From: Fonsecaea monophora
Lineage: Eukaryota > Ascomycota > Eurotiomycetes > Chaetothyriales > Herpotrichiellaceae
Assembly: GCF_001642475.1 (NCBI RefSeq)
Contig: NW_019173949.1
Span: 248,001-312,000, forward strand
Length of the DNA: 64,000 nucleotides
Direction: 5' to 3'
Numbering within the stretch: the first letter of the stretch is position 1; each line of letters starts with the position of its first letter. The notes beneath the pieces are model-generated. The model had not been told where the DNA came from. It did not search any database and saw only the letters and a list, made by a program, of their open reading frames with translations. Positions 22,147-33,400 of the stretch are shown here, piece after piece. Both the position numbers and the translations under genes were made by a program.

Positions 22147-23202
22147 TCAATAACCCTTCGCGGCCAACTCAGACTCTGTCCACTCCCACAATTTCTTAGC
22201 CAGTTCCGTATTCCGACTCTGGCTCGATCCACAGTTTTCCTTGCCCACCGGGATGTAATATGCGCCGTTGGTGACCTCCTGCCTCTTCCAGACGGCCGCC
22301 CAGAGTTGCGTCAGAGTGCCCTGCTGCACCGACAAGGTCCCCGCTGCGCTGTCGAAGAATTTTAGAAATCGGCCACCGAAGTCGTTCTGGTCAAATATGA
22401 CGTTGGCCAAATTCGTCTCGACGCGGCCTGGGTGGAGTGATACCGAGAGAATCTCTGGGTACCGCCTTGCGAGCTCCCGTGCATGCAGGACGTTGGCCAG
22501 CTTCGACTGCCCATACAGTCTTGTGGGCCCGAGCGACTGCATGGTCGTTTTCAACTGATCGAAATAGATTCCGGCGCCCCAGGCCATGTTGTGTCCATTG
22601 GACGAGAGATTGATGATGCGCACGTCCGACCCCGGTTTCGATGCGGTACTTTGCATGAGCGGAAGCAGGAGGCGCGTCAAAAGCGCGTGGCCCATGTGAT
22701 TGGTCCCGAATTGTATCTCATAGCCATCTTCCGTGAGGCCATGTGGGTGCGCCATGATGCCGGCGTTGTTGACCAGAGTGTCAAGCCTGTCATTTTCCGA
22801 GATGACTTGGTCTGCTGCTCTCTTGACGGACGCTAGCGAAGACAGGTCCAGTTGCAAAAACTTGACATCCGCGTTCGGCGCTGCTTGTGAGATATCCTTC
22901 ATAGCGTCGTCATACTTGGTCTGCGATCGAGCGGCCAAATAGATCCGCTGTGGGTAATGCTTTGCCAACTGCAAAACCATCTCTTTACCGCATCCACTGT
23001 TCCCTCCTGTTACAACGATCACCTTTCCCGCCAACTCATGAATGTCATTGTCCGGATTAAAGTTGTGAACATTGTCTAGAGGATTGAGGAAGCCAAGGAG
23101 GTGCATAGCTGGACGGATGTGGGAATTTTCAGATGCTAGTGAAGTGCGTGCTCTGATAGTAGTCTGCGGGACATACCAAGGAGAGAACGAAGCTTGTTCC
23201 AT
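22147..23202 (-). CDS. Short-chain dehydrogenase/reductase, retinol dehydrogenase-like
   Basis: A classical SDR that should use NAD(P)(H) on an alcohol or ketone; the substrate cannot be told. From ATG 23202 it is 351 aa; from the better-placed ATG 23106 (MHLLGFLNPLDN) it is 319 aa. Motifs: TGGNSGCGKE (cofactor loop), LQLDLSSLASV, NNAGIMAHP, INLSSNGHNM with the catalytic Ser, and YGQSK with the Tyr and Lys. The C-terminus has GAYYIPVGKENCGSS, common in fungal members of this group. A GTATGT...CCAG pair lies between the two ATGs; if it is spliced, 23202 falls out of frame and 23106 is the start. It stands between a U6 gene and a long intergenic region, so there is no pathway context. Confidence 0.85.
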   Translation of the reverse strand: MEQASFSPWYVPQTTIRARTSLASENSHIRPAMHLLGFLNPLDNVHNFNPDNDIHELAGKVIVVTGGNSGCGKEMVLQLAKHYPQRIYLAARSQTKYDDAMKDISQAAPNADVKFLQLDLSSLASVKRAADQVISENDRLDTLVNNAGIMAHPHGLTEDGYEIQFGTNHMGHALLTRLLLPLMQSTASKPGSDVRIINLSSNGHNMAWGAGIYFDQLKTTMQSLGPTRLYGQSKLANVLHARELARRYPEILSVSLHPGRVETNLANVIFDQNDFGGRFLKFFDSAAGTLSVQQGTLTQLWAAVWKRQEVTNGAYYIPVGKENCGSSQSRNTELAKKLWEWTESELAAKGY

Positions 23203-26175
23203 GGAAGATGGCTGTCTTTATCAACCTCTCCTGACCCTATGCACCGTGCAGGCGTTGAATAGAACAATATGGAGTTCGGCCGTGTTTGTGCGGATCGGAC
23301 GGTGATTTCCCCGATTCTCGTATTTCAATCTCGCCAATCAAAGGGCTTCGATCAGGAAATTATGGTTGCCTAGCCAGATGTCATGCGGCAGCAATGGAAC
23401 TCACAGAAAATGGACCAGTGCGGACAAATGCCTTGTACTGATCTCCTTGCAGGTGAGTCTGTTGGCAGTGACAAAAGAAGTAAACAACCACAAAATTATT
23501 GGAAGTCACGTTGACGCCATGGGTTTGGGCATTGCATACCTTCCTACCGAGCACTTCGCACACAAGAAATTCCCCCCGTTCTTTCCTTTTCAGGCATCCA
23601 CTTTGAGAGCTGCAGGCGGGGGTTTCCTCGCTGGAAGGCTCCTCGCTAAGATGTCGACCGTCGTCCATCCGCGAGATGTACCAAAGTGAACCACCGCTCG
23701 AATCTCAAGATGGCGTCTGTATCTTCCTCAATCTCCCTCGACTGGGGATGACTAACAGCCTCAAGAACAGCTAGTCAGAAGCAGCGAGACTGTCGCACCG
23801 TCTGACATCCCTTTCGTCGCCGCAGCACCAATCAAAGGTGAAATATTCGTCACTCTCAGACTAGCTGCACGGCCTGGAAATCCTCTTCCGCTATCCAATG
23901 CCCTCCCTCAGCCTATTGAGACATCTTTTTCATACAGTAGAAGAGCATCCACTCGCTCCAAGAGGACGAAGCACTTCGGACACTTTCCTGTGTTTGCATA
24001 CAACATTCATGAAGTTCGTGCACGAGGTTGACGTCAACGACCTCTTCCCCATCCTTTGACGCTTGTCCTCTGGCCATGCAAGAGAGAGCCTCCGTGGCCG
24101 AGCTTCGATTGGGGACACATAGCAGATATCGCACACAGCATGAAGAATTCAGACAAGCGCGGTTTCATCCTCGGGAGCACCCCTCCTTGGCCAGTCATAT
24201 GGGGAGCGAGAGACCATTATTCTGGCATCATGCCGCTTTCAATCTCTTTGCCTGCTGGAGGTTGGCCTCAATGTCACGTCTGCTGCTGGGTGTGTTCGAG
24301 ATCGCTGGCTGGCACAAGCTGGTCCGTGCACTGGTCTCGTTACCTTTTGAAGCAATGCATAATCAGGCACTATTGCAGAAAAGACGGGAGGATATTGTGC
24401 TAAAGTCCTCGAGCAAAGATTCAACAGAGCGGTTGGGTGAAGGCTACTCGTAGGAATGTGGACAGATGAAAAGGCTGAGGGTGCGGTAGAGATCTGCAAA
24501 CCACCAGATCTGTGGAGCTGACGGCTGGAGTTTCGAGATCGAGTGGTTCAGTACGAGTCAGTTGGCCGGTCACGTGGCTGATAGACCGTGCCGAGTCCGT
24601 CCCACTTTATTCAAAAGCCGAACAGGATCGGCCAAAGGCGAATGGCGAGTGGCTCATTGTTAATTCCCCACTGGCCAACTATCGGCCGATCCACCATCAA
24701 CTGGTCGACTGCCGTCAATCCAACTTCGTCCATCATCCTTCCATCTACCCTGGCGGCGGCGGAGGTGGTGGCGGTGCTTCTCCTCCAGATTGTCCGCAAG
24801 GTGTTGAGGAAAACCACCGGAATGTCCCACCAGACGAGACGAGGGAGCACGGCTCTACGGAAACAGTCGTAAAATTTTTTTCCATCCTACAAACCTGCAC
24901 AGGACCGAAATAATTGACCACCGGTTGGCGTCGGTACCCGACTGGTCCCAACAACAACAATCACAGTGTTACGGTTAACCATTGTTGGCTAAAAGATCTC
25001 TGTGTCTCTCCCCCCCGAATTCCCCTACTTGTCCAGGTCCACCAGTCCTTGTCCCCGAGCCCGAATGCCGCTTGGATGATTACAAAGGAGGTACGAGGTA
25101 ACTCGTACTGCTACGATATACTGTGTACTAGCTAGTAGTAGTGTCTCGCCTTGAACCGGATCCTCCCCCGCGCACGGGCCACAGACAGACAGACAGACAC
25201 CTAAAGGTCGTACCTAAAAAATCATACGATCGGAAAATGCCCTCGTACCGCTACCGATGACTTATCCCACGCGGCCAATCATCACAAGCATTGACCACGC
25301 AAAGATTCGCCTGTGTCTCTCTCTCGCTTTCTCCAAATGCCGGCTCGAGGAAAAAAAATCGGTTCAAAATTTGCCGCCTCTGTTCCTTTCACAATGGACT
25401 TGCACTGGCTGGTTTCTTGGTTCGAGGATATCCTCGCTTTGGTTCTTCGGCCGCAAAGTCCCATCTCAGGAAAAAAATAATTGCACAATGGCAATGGCAA
25501 TGGCGTGGTTTAAAGTTTCAATGGGATGGGCCACTTGGGCCAACTGGCGGCCTCTCCACCTCGAAAGCCGTTCAGCGCCCATGAATCATGCTAGCGACAA
25601 GGAAACTAACTAGCTGAGAGTTTTTTTGATCGCGAGCTGAGATTTCGACACCCCACTGCGCACAAAGGGCACCACTGCACCATCGCCCACCCAGCTGGGC
25701 GGTTGTTTTCCACGTATTATTACCTACGCCCGTACTCAAAAGAGCTTTGCCCGATCCGAACCTCTCCGCCGTCTTCTCGTCGGATCTCAGATTGCTTTCT
25801 TGCTGAATCTTGTGCCAGGCAACACACAGTTCACTCGTCTGTCTCGGGCAAATGATCCACTCTTGTTTGTGCTCCTCCCTCGTTTCTTCCCATACCCACA
25901 TCCTCTTGACTTCTAAGCACTCCACTTGACATAAGTCTGGGCATGGCCATGCCTGGCCAGCTGGACTCTGGACATCGCGGTCGGTACTGATTGCATTAAC
26001 ATGTACTTTTTTACGTAGACAACTATGTGCATCAATGACAACGAAATCGCTCAAATGGCTTCGTAGCTTCGGCAAACATGACTCAATCATGCCCACACAT
26101 AATTTCTCCTCGACTCCGCGCTTGTTCGTTGTTTCAAAGCCATAACCACTGTAAAACACTGCTTCCCATGGGGTA
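23203..26175. other. Three-kilobase intergenic region with no supported gene
   Basis: The long gap between the 5' end of the SDR gene and the 3' end of the zinc-cluster regulator. Frames of 115-207 codons occur (24028-24453 plus, 24056-24403 plus, 26195-25572 minus) but overlap each other, mostly lack proper starts and resemble nothing. The stretch 24740-25630 is rich in simple sequence: a GGC/GGT run at 24750-24775 and an ACAG repeat at 25181-25199. I see no terminal inverted repeats or transposase. Non-coding transcripts or a small unrecognised gene cannot be excluded. Confidence 0.4.
25181..25199. repeat. (ACAG)n microsatellite
   Basis: A perfect four-base repeat of almost five units in the intergenic region. 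Confidence 0.85.
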
Positions 26176-28515
26176 TCAAAGCCCAAAGTTGACAATCATC
26201 AGGTCTGCTCCGACCATCACCTGCATCCAATCCACGTCGAGACTCTGTCCAGTATTCATGAACCGCTCATTTTGCTTTTCGTACACGGCCGCCAGGACTT
26301 TGCGTGTCGTCATGGTGTTGCGACCAATGCTGGTTTTCTCCATCTCGCGGAGCAGGTCCACCGCATGCATTCGATGTGCTCCGTCCGTGGCGACGAACCC
26401 GGCCATAAACACGGGAAAAACAAGGTACCGGCAGTATGACCGATCCTCTGCAAGCGCTCTGCTAGTCATCTGCAAGATCTGACTCGAGGCCACTGCGATT
26501 TCCGTATTGTAGTCTGGAGACGTGTCGAGTCGTTGGCCGGGCCACATGGACGTGTGTGAGTAGATGATACATGCTCTGTACAAGGAGGCGGCGTGCTCGT
26601 ACAGCTGTTTCGGGCGGATCGGAAAACTATCCACCTCTTGATTGACCATCATCACCGCCGGTGTCACCCACAGCTGGCGCAACGCTTCCTGGAGCTCGAA
26701 TATTCGGCTTTGGCGGACCCGGACAATTTGGTTCCGCTGTAGGACATCCGCGCCGTCGAATGTAATGTCGCTGCGAAACTCGCGTGCGAGCAGCGCCAGT
26801 CGCATGGCAAGGATACTCACCTCGTAATCGAGCTGTAGGATCGTGGGAAGAACTTGTACCTCGTCGGCATACAGGACGCTCGAGCCGTCGAGGCCAAGAG
26901 GGTACAGGTGGAAGCTTGGAGAAGGGATAAAATCGTTGTTCAGTAAGGATTCGACGTATCCTCCACTACCTGCACCACTGAGTAAGGCGTCGAGGTCAAT
27001 GTTACAAATCCACCAGACAACAAATGGGAATACCTCGCCGTCTAACGCTTCGCGTCGTAACAGCGAAATTTGCAAAAGGGTCAGCAGGTGTTGCGACCAC
27101 AGGTTCGAGTGCTCGGCTTCGGCGGCCGCGATCTGTCACAGATTAGCACAGCACGATGTCGGTGCAAGTATTTCGACGAACCTCGTAGACCAGTAACAGG
27201 AAGTGGGTTAGAAAAGCACCATCGGACGCCAAGTCGTTCGGTCCTCGAAGAGTGGACTGCAATGCTGGCAAAGCTTGCTGATAATGTTGAAGGGCATCGA
27301 GCCATTCTTTCCCTTCTTGTACCGCCACACTCAAGGCCGCGACAGCCATCATGGCGTGGTGCAGCTGTAACAACGGATCAGCAGAGCTCACGACCTTTCC
27401 AACAAGACCACGTACCGGAGGAAAGCTGCTGGCGGCATGTTCCATGATGGTCACGCTCGATCGTACCATACCATCTCTTTGGTCAGGCTCTGCCGGGACC
27501 AAGTGTTTCCAAACGACCTGTCGGAACTGTCGAAGGTATCTAGCTTCTTGACCTACTGTCGACGACTCGGTCATGAAATCGGAGTCTTCGCTGAGGACAG
27601 CTTCATCCTGGTCCTCAATCTTGACAACCGCCTCGTCCTTGATTATTGCATGTCGGGCCGTCGGGGATATAGGTGAGCGAGCCCGGTTGGAGCTGAAGGT
27701 GCCGCGTCGTCTAACATCTTGGAATCTAGGCAACACAACCGTGTTGGGGTCCCCTGAGACTGGAATGACTTCGGCGGCCTGTTCGCGACCAAGGCTACTA
27801 CCGAGTGAAGTGGCGACGGAGCCTCGACGGGGAGGGAGCAGAACTTCTCGTTTGACATCTAGATCATCGTTGTATTCTGGGAGATGTTGAAAGCTGTTGG
27901 GGTTGACGACGACGTTGTAGGTTCCGGGACTCGACCTTCCTGCCTTCTTCTCACGCTCCTCGTCTGTGGTTAGGTTGGCAAAGGGCGGGAGATCGTCCAC
28001 CTCGGCAGATCCAGGGCTGTTTTCGGTCGGCGCAGGCGAATTTGCAGCTACAGGACAGAGATTAATGCAATGCTTCGGGCGGTTGTGAGAGAAGAACTCA
28101 CGATCCCACACTGGACTTGCAGTGATGCTGACGTCCTGCATGCGTTCCAAAACTCGAGAGGTGTCATTGCGGAAGGAGATGCGCGGGTTGAAGTCGCAAT
28201 TGAGGTTCAGGCGAGCACAGGGACCGCAGATGGGTTTTGTTTCGTCGCATTTGACCTTGCGTGAGCTTTTTTGCACGATTAATATGGGAACGCGACAAAA
28301 GGGTTTGGGTGGACAACTCACCGACACGTCCAACAGCCACTCCTCGACCGTGGAGGTAGGCGGGAACGCGGAGGGACACTAGGGCCACTGCGGCTGGAAC
28401 TTGCCGAGGAAGATTGGTCTTCTTTGGGCGCAATCACAGGCAAGCGCAGTGGCGGTCTTCTCAAGGCCTCCCCTCGCTTGTCGACTGGCATTACCAGTGT
28501 TGTGGTAGTGATCAT
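26176..28515 (-). CDS. Fungal Zn(II)2Cys6 transcription factor
   Basis: A nuclear regulator of the Gal4 class. Exons 28515-28322, 28265-28102, 28047-27182 and 27132-26176 fit in phase and give 726 aa. The binuclear zinc cluster begins near residue 61: CWTCR is encoded at the end of exon 1 and SRKVKCDETKPICGPC at the start of exon 2, then ARLNLNC, completing CX2CX6CX5CX2CX6C. A linker of about 200 residues is acidic and Ser/Pro-rich. The C-terminal half carries the long helical region usual in such factors (LLQLHHAMMAVAALS, YEHAASLYRACIIYSHTS). The second intron is 54 nt, stop-free and a multiple of three, so its splicing is inferred from GTGAG and GTAG ends only. Targets are unknown; the long flanks may hold its own promoter. 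No metabolic cluster surrounds it apart from the SDR gene 3 kb away. Confidence 0.87.
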
Positions 28516-30430
28516 GAAGGATGTTTGCGCAAATTAATCGAGGGGGGACGACGGCGCAGGACTGGTTTCAAGGGCAACGACGCATGTCAGGCAAACATGC
28601 ATTAGTGTCCCAATCCTCAGCTTCCAACCCGCCCGTGTGGCAACAAAGGAAGAGGCAAGGCTTAGAATGGAGGAGGATTCGAGACGGGCGACGCGCGCTG
28701 GAGGAGATAAGGCAGACAAGCAAACGTCACAACGAGGAAGACGATCCAATGCAGTACCTTGGCCGCGAAATAAGTCGTGGTTCCAGACCCGGGTCACTGT
28801 GACATGCTCGAGGAGAAGGGGGAAAGGACAAATGGGTATTGTGGAAAAAAAAGTTGTTCGAGGAACGGAGGATGTTGGATTGAAGAACAAAACGATACAT
28901 CCCTGGTCCCTTCTCATAGTCGATCAGGAAATGGTATGGTCGGGTTTGTTAGTTTGAGGCAATCGCGATGTCATTGTGCGCAACCCAACTTCCCCTGGTC
29001 ACCAGGACTGATTGGAGTCCCACCAGAAGGTGCAGGAAAGGGCTGCTTCCGGCATCGAGGGATAGATCCATCCTGCAGGGCTAGTTGATAATTTTCGAAG
29101 CTGAGAGGCAACGGGGGAGGGAAGCATCGCGGTGACGGGCAGCAGCGCAGGCGAGCAAGGTTCACATGGGGCCAGGGTAAGAGGATCGGGTGTCTTTTGG
29201 CTCGAGTGATGGGAGTGGACAGTGGAGAGTCAAGGCCATACGAGATGGTGTTCTGGTTCCATGGCAGCATAGCAAAAGAGCGGGTCCAACGGAAAAACCT
29301 CCCCGGAACGGAAAATCAGTAAAACCGAATGATCCACCGGGTGCAGTGCTGATTGGTGGCTTCATTGGCCGGCTGCACCACGAAATCGAGAAAGGGTGGG
29401 GAGCTGCGGCCACCAAAATTTTCCATGGTGCAAAAGGTGGCGCCCTCCCCTGCGCCGTTTTTTCTCTCACTCTTGCTGCGCCTTTTGCAAGCCTTTTTCT
29501 GGTTTTGTTTACCTCTCTGGTACATAGTACAATCCATCGTCGCTCTTTGACCGCCTGACTCTACTTTTCTCTCGGCGTTGTTGTTGCGTAACTCTTCTCG
29601 AGATGGCATAGAACGGAATTTTGTTCATCCGGCAGAACACCTTTTCTCTAGTGTATGGCCCCAGCAAGAGGGGCCAAGCGGGAAGTCGATTCCCCATCGG
29701 AGTCCACGAACTCGTTCTCGAAATCCCAATTTTCCTTCTACCCTTCTCCGTCTGCTCCGTCTTTCGTCCTGGGTGACCAGCGAAAGGGGGGTCCCCAGCG
29801 GGAACAACTTGATCACCTTTCTGTTTCAAAAGCGCCACCCACTCCGCTTGCTCATCCTTGTCCAAAATCCCTCGCCTCCCTTTCCTTGGGCATCAACACA
29901 TGGATAGTCAAGGCTAAACATCCAAAGTCCTCGAAAGTACTAAACCGAGCTGAAAACCCATGTGTCGCCGAGTTCGAGATTTGACTTTTGTGGAGTAGCT
30001 GTCCACAATACGAGTGATTGTTAAGAGATGGTACAAGTAGAAGCACTAAACCACCCCACTGGCCTGCATCCGCATGTGGGAGGTCCACGGATGCTGTAAG
30101 AAAAACGTGGCAGATGGCTCTAGTCCCTGTACTCGTAGACACTCTGCTCCAATGATACAAAACTTCGAACGGACCCTTGATTCGCGCACCTGCGGGAACA
30201 AAGGAGAGGGGGAGCTGCACCCGACACACCGATAGATGCCGGGATCAGTGGTCCGTGCACCATGATCAGCCCTATGGTAACATCGACCGTCCCATGGCGT
30301 GAGGTTGTCCCAACAGACTGGCACCGGGAGCAGCAAGGTGAATCGCCATGGACCGAGGTCGGAATTCACACCCGTTGCTCTAAAGAGGAAGGTCCCAATG
30401 CCGGGAGTGCTGCATGACGACAAAACAAAA
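28516..30430. other. Upstream region of the zinc-cluster regulator; no supported gene
   Basis: Nearly 2 kb between the regulator's ATG and the 3' end of ECM29. It is purine-rich near 28640-28900. Several frames of 90-127 codons occur on both strands, all overlapping and lacking resemblance to any family. Probably a long promoter and leader. Confidence 0.4.
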
Positions 30431-33400
30431 TTACTGGTCTCGTCTCAGGGTATCTCGAGCGCGTCCGATTTCTTCACGTAAAGGCCTCGACCGTTCTTCG
30501 ACCAGCCAGGGGTCGAGGATCGCCGCTAAGGCGGCCGGATCATGCAGGCCTTGCTGGGCCATGGCCAGGGCTAGGTCTGCACGTGATTTCCTCGCACGTT
30601 CCGGTTCTCGCCAAGGCTCTGGAGGACAGGCGAGCACCGCCATGACCAGTGGCTGAAATGGCTCAAAAGCCCTTCGACCGTCCAACTCCGAACCCTCCCG
30701 CGCCGACGACCGTGGTGCTGAGGCCGTTGCCAAACCTGAGGCTGAGTTAATTGTGTCGTCAGGACCGTCGACGTTATCATCACCACCATCGGACCCCTCT
30801 GATTTGAGCCTACTTGTATTGACCACAAAAAATTTTGCACCGTCGTACAATGCAATGTCGAGCTTGCTTGATCGAATGGTCTGTGCTTTCTGCACAATCT
30901 TCATCGCCGAGTCCAGACTCTCGGTCTGCATGTGAGTAGAAAGGATCTTGAACATGCAAGAGACAACCGCGGCCACGGTCGCTTCCAAAACGATCTGTTC
31001 GCTGTGTTCTTACTGTTAGTGGCAAGTCTATGCACGGGTGGATAGCGGGGCTGTCTCACCGGTTCTTCAGGGGCTCCCCGTTAGCCTCGTCCACTTCCAT
31101 GGCATCCTGGTCCGTCAGCTCCTCCATCAACTCCACCAAATAAGGCAGCATCTCGTGGTCAAGGTCCAGATCTTTTCGAGCGACCGCGAACTCTCCAAGA
31201 GCCTCAATGGCGTGAGGTCGGTAAGAAACGTTGGTCCTCTTGGCCTCGCGAATTGCAATCTTCTTCATCTGCTGACTGGCCTGGCCGTTTGACCACAGTG
31301 ATTGAGCCTCGCGTACAAACTTGGGATACACCTTGATAATTTCTTCTTTGCCATCCCAAGTTTTACCTTCCAGGGCCGCCTGCATCACTCCCCAGACTAG
31401 AGATGCCTCGCTGTCAGGATATTTCCCCTGCACTTCCATCGACCCTACCAATTCAGCAACAGCTAACGAGCAAGCTTGCTTGATGGGCCACATTGGAGAT
31501 CCAATATGTGTCGAGATGAGTCCCACAATCTCGGTGAGATAGAGATTGATGGACCGCGAGCCACCGATGTTCTCCTTCCAAGGGATATCGAACCGCTCCC
31601 TGACCTCCTCGTCGGTGTCCCGTCGGCCGATGAAGGCAAACGGGAGAAAGGTGGGAGCAAATTTCATAAAGACGTCATTTGCAGCCTTGGAAATCGCTTG
31701 GATGATTTCGCCGGCCACAGCACGATGGCTCAGTTCCTGTGACTCGAAATACAACTTTTGCGCGTACTTATTGGTAGCCTGGACCTCCTTGTCCGAGGCC
31801 AGTCTCATCAGATAGCCCAAGGAGGTGCTAAAGGCTACGCTGATGGTAGAGTTGCGATCGAGGATGTGTTTCCGGGTCAGTTGGCTAAATTTGTCTGCGT
31901 ATGGTCGAAAAGCGGTGGGATGGCGGACGACTAGTGTGGTCATGACTTTGCTGAGACCAACTTTGGATGGCAGTCCGATCGCTGCTCGATACGCCTGTGC
32001 AAGCCGTTGCATGGCGTCGTCCATTACAGCAGAATGGCCCTGATTGGACGAACTGGCTACAACTCCTTGCATGGTATCGGGGTCTTCATTGGATTCAGGT
32101 GTCATGGTAACACTCTCCAGACACTCCTCGATTGCTTCTGTGACCGGAGACGCGTTGATACTCGATACTCTCATGTTGTCTAGTTTCTCAGCCGTCAGCC
32201 CGTACTTGTCGGCATTCAAATGCAAATAGTTGATGCTCTCGTGTTCAAGAGAGCTCAGAGAGAGAACAAGAGTCTCCAAAATTGTTGGTGCAAAAGGCCG
32301 CAGAGATTTCGGAGGACATTTCTTCACAACCTCCAGCAGCGTCACAATAGCATACTGTTGCACCTCCTTGGCCGCCCCGCTGTCCATTTGTTGCAGCAAA
32401 AAAGGCATGGCGTGGTTGAGCATGGTTGCAGAGCGCTTCGAATTCCCCTCCCCAATCTCCAGGTTACGTATCAGCATACTTGTAAGTGTTCTGCACAGCT
32501 TCATGGCCGCCAATCGAACCGTCTCTTTGACATCGTCGAGGACTCTGAAAGCGACCTTCCATATCTCGTCGAGGTACTTTTCGAATATATCGACATCACG
32601 TCCCTGCACGAGATCAGAAATGGCTGCGCAGCTGGCCTCACGCGCCCGCCATTCTTTGCCTGACACAACGCTCTGCAGAAGATCCTCCATGATCAGATCA
32701 AAGTTCTCGGTGATGACGGCGTTGGGATCTTTGACGAGCGCTCGCCAGATTTCATTCATGGACCGCTGGACATTAGGGTTGGGATCGAATCGGTATCGGA
32801 ACAGCTTGGGATAGAATTTCTTGTTCTCCGTCAGGTATGTGGAATCTGCCAGCACACGACCGAGCCCAAACCTTCCAAACGCAGCTCGACTTGACCAGAT
32901 AGCATTGTTCGAGGCCAAATTCATGAAACGATACACTAAGCTGGGGTCTCCCATTTCCGTAGCAAGTCGGACGATGTCTTTGTAAGTCGTGACGGACTGT
33001 CCATTCTCGGTCGGCAACACACCAGGCTCGAACAGCTGCGTTTCTTCGTTGACGGTTCCGGACATTTTTGCATTGCTGCCCGTAAAACTTTGCACTAGGT
33101 CTCTAACCAAGTCATCTCGAAGTTGTTTATCACCACGTTCGTAAACAAGGCTGAGTCCCCTGGAGCCAGTCTCTTGGACGATTTCGTCGCGATCGTTCAG
33201 CAGCTTCGCAAATGCAGCTTGACATTCTCGCAGTCGCCCCATGACAGCGGGCAGTTCGCCACAGTACTGTACAATGCACAACAGCCAGATGGCAGCCGCC
33301 TTCCTTAGCGATGGCTTTGTGGTGTTACAATTCTCGAGGACCTTGTCGAGGACTGTTGTTAGCAGTTGTCCATCGACGTCGAATCCCGAAACATCGGTGT

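Noticed and set aside
24028..24453. 141-codon plus-strand frame in the intergenic region
   Set aside because: A second frame of equal quality overlaps it (24056-24403) and neither has homology that I recognise.
25572..26195. 207-codon minus-strand frame downstream of the zinc-cluster gene
   Set aside because: It overlaps the regulator's 3' end in another frame and lacks any motif; Trp/Cys content looks random.
29509..29865. 118-codon minus-strand frame
   Set aside because: Overlapped by plus-strand frames of the same size; no family resemblance, no splice signals.
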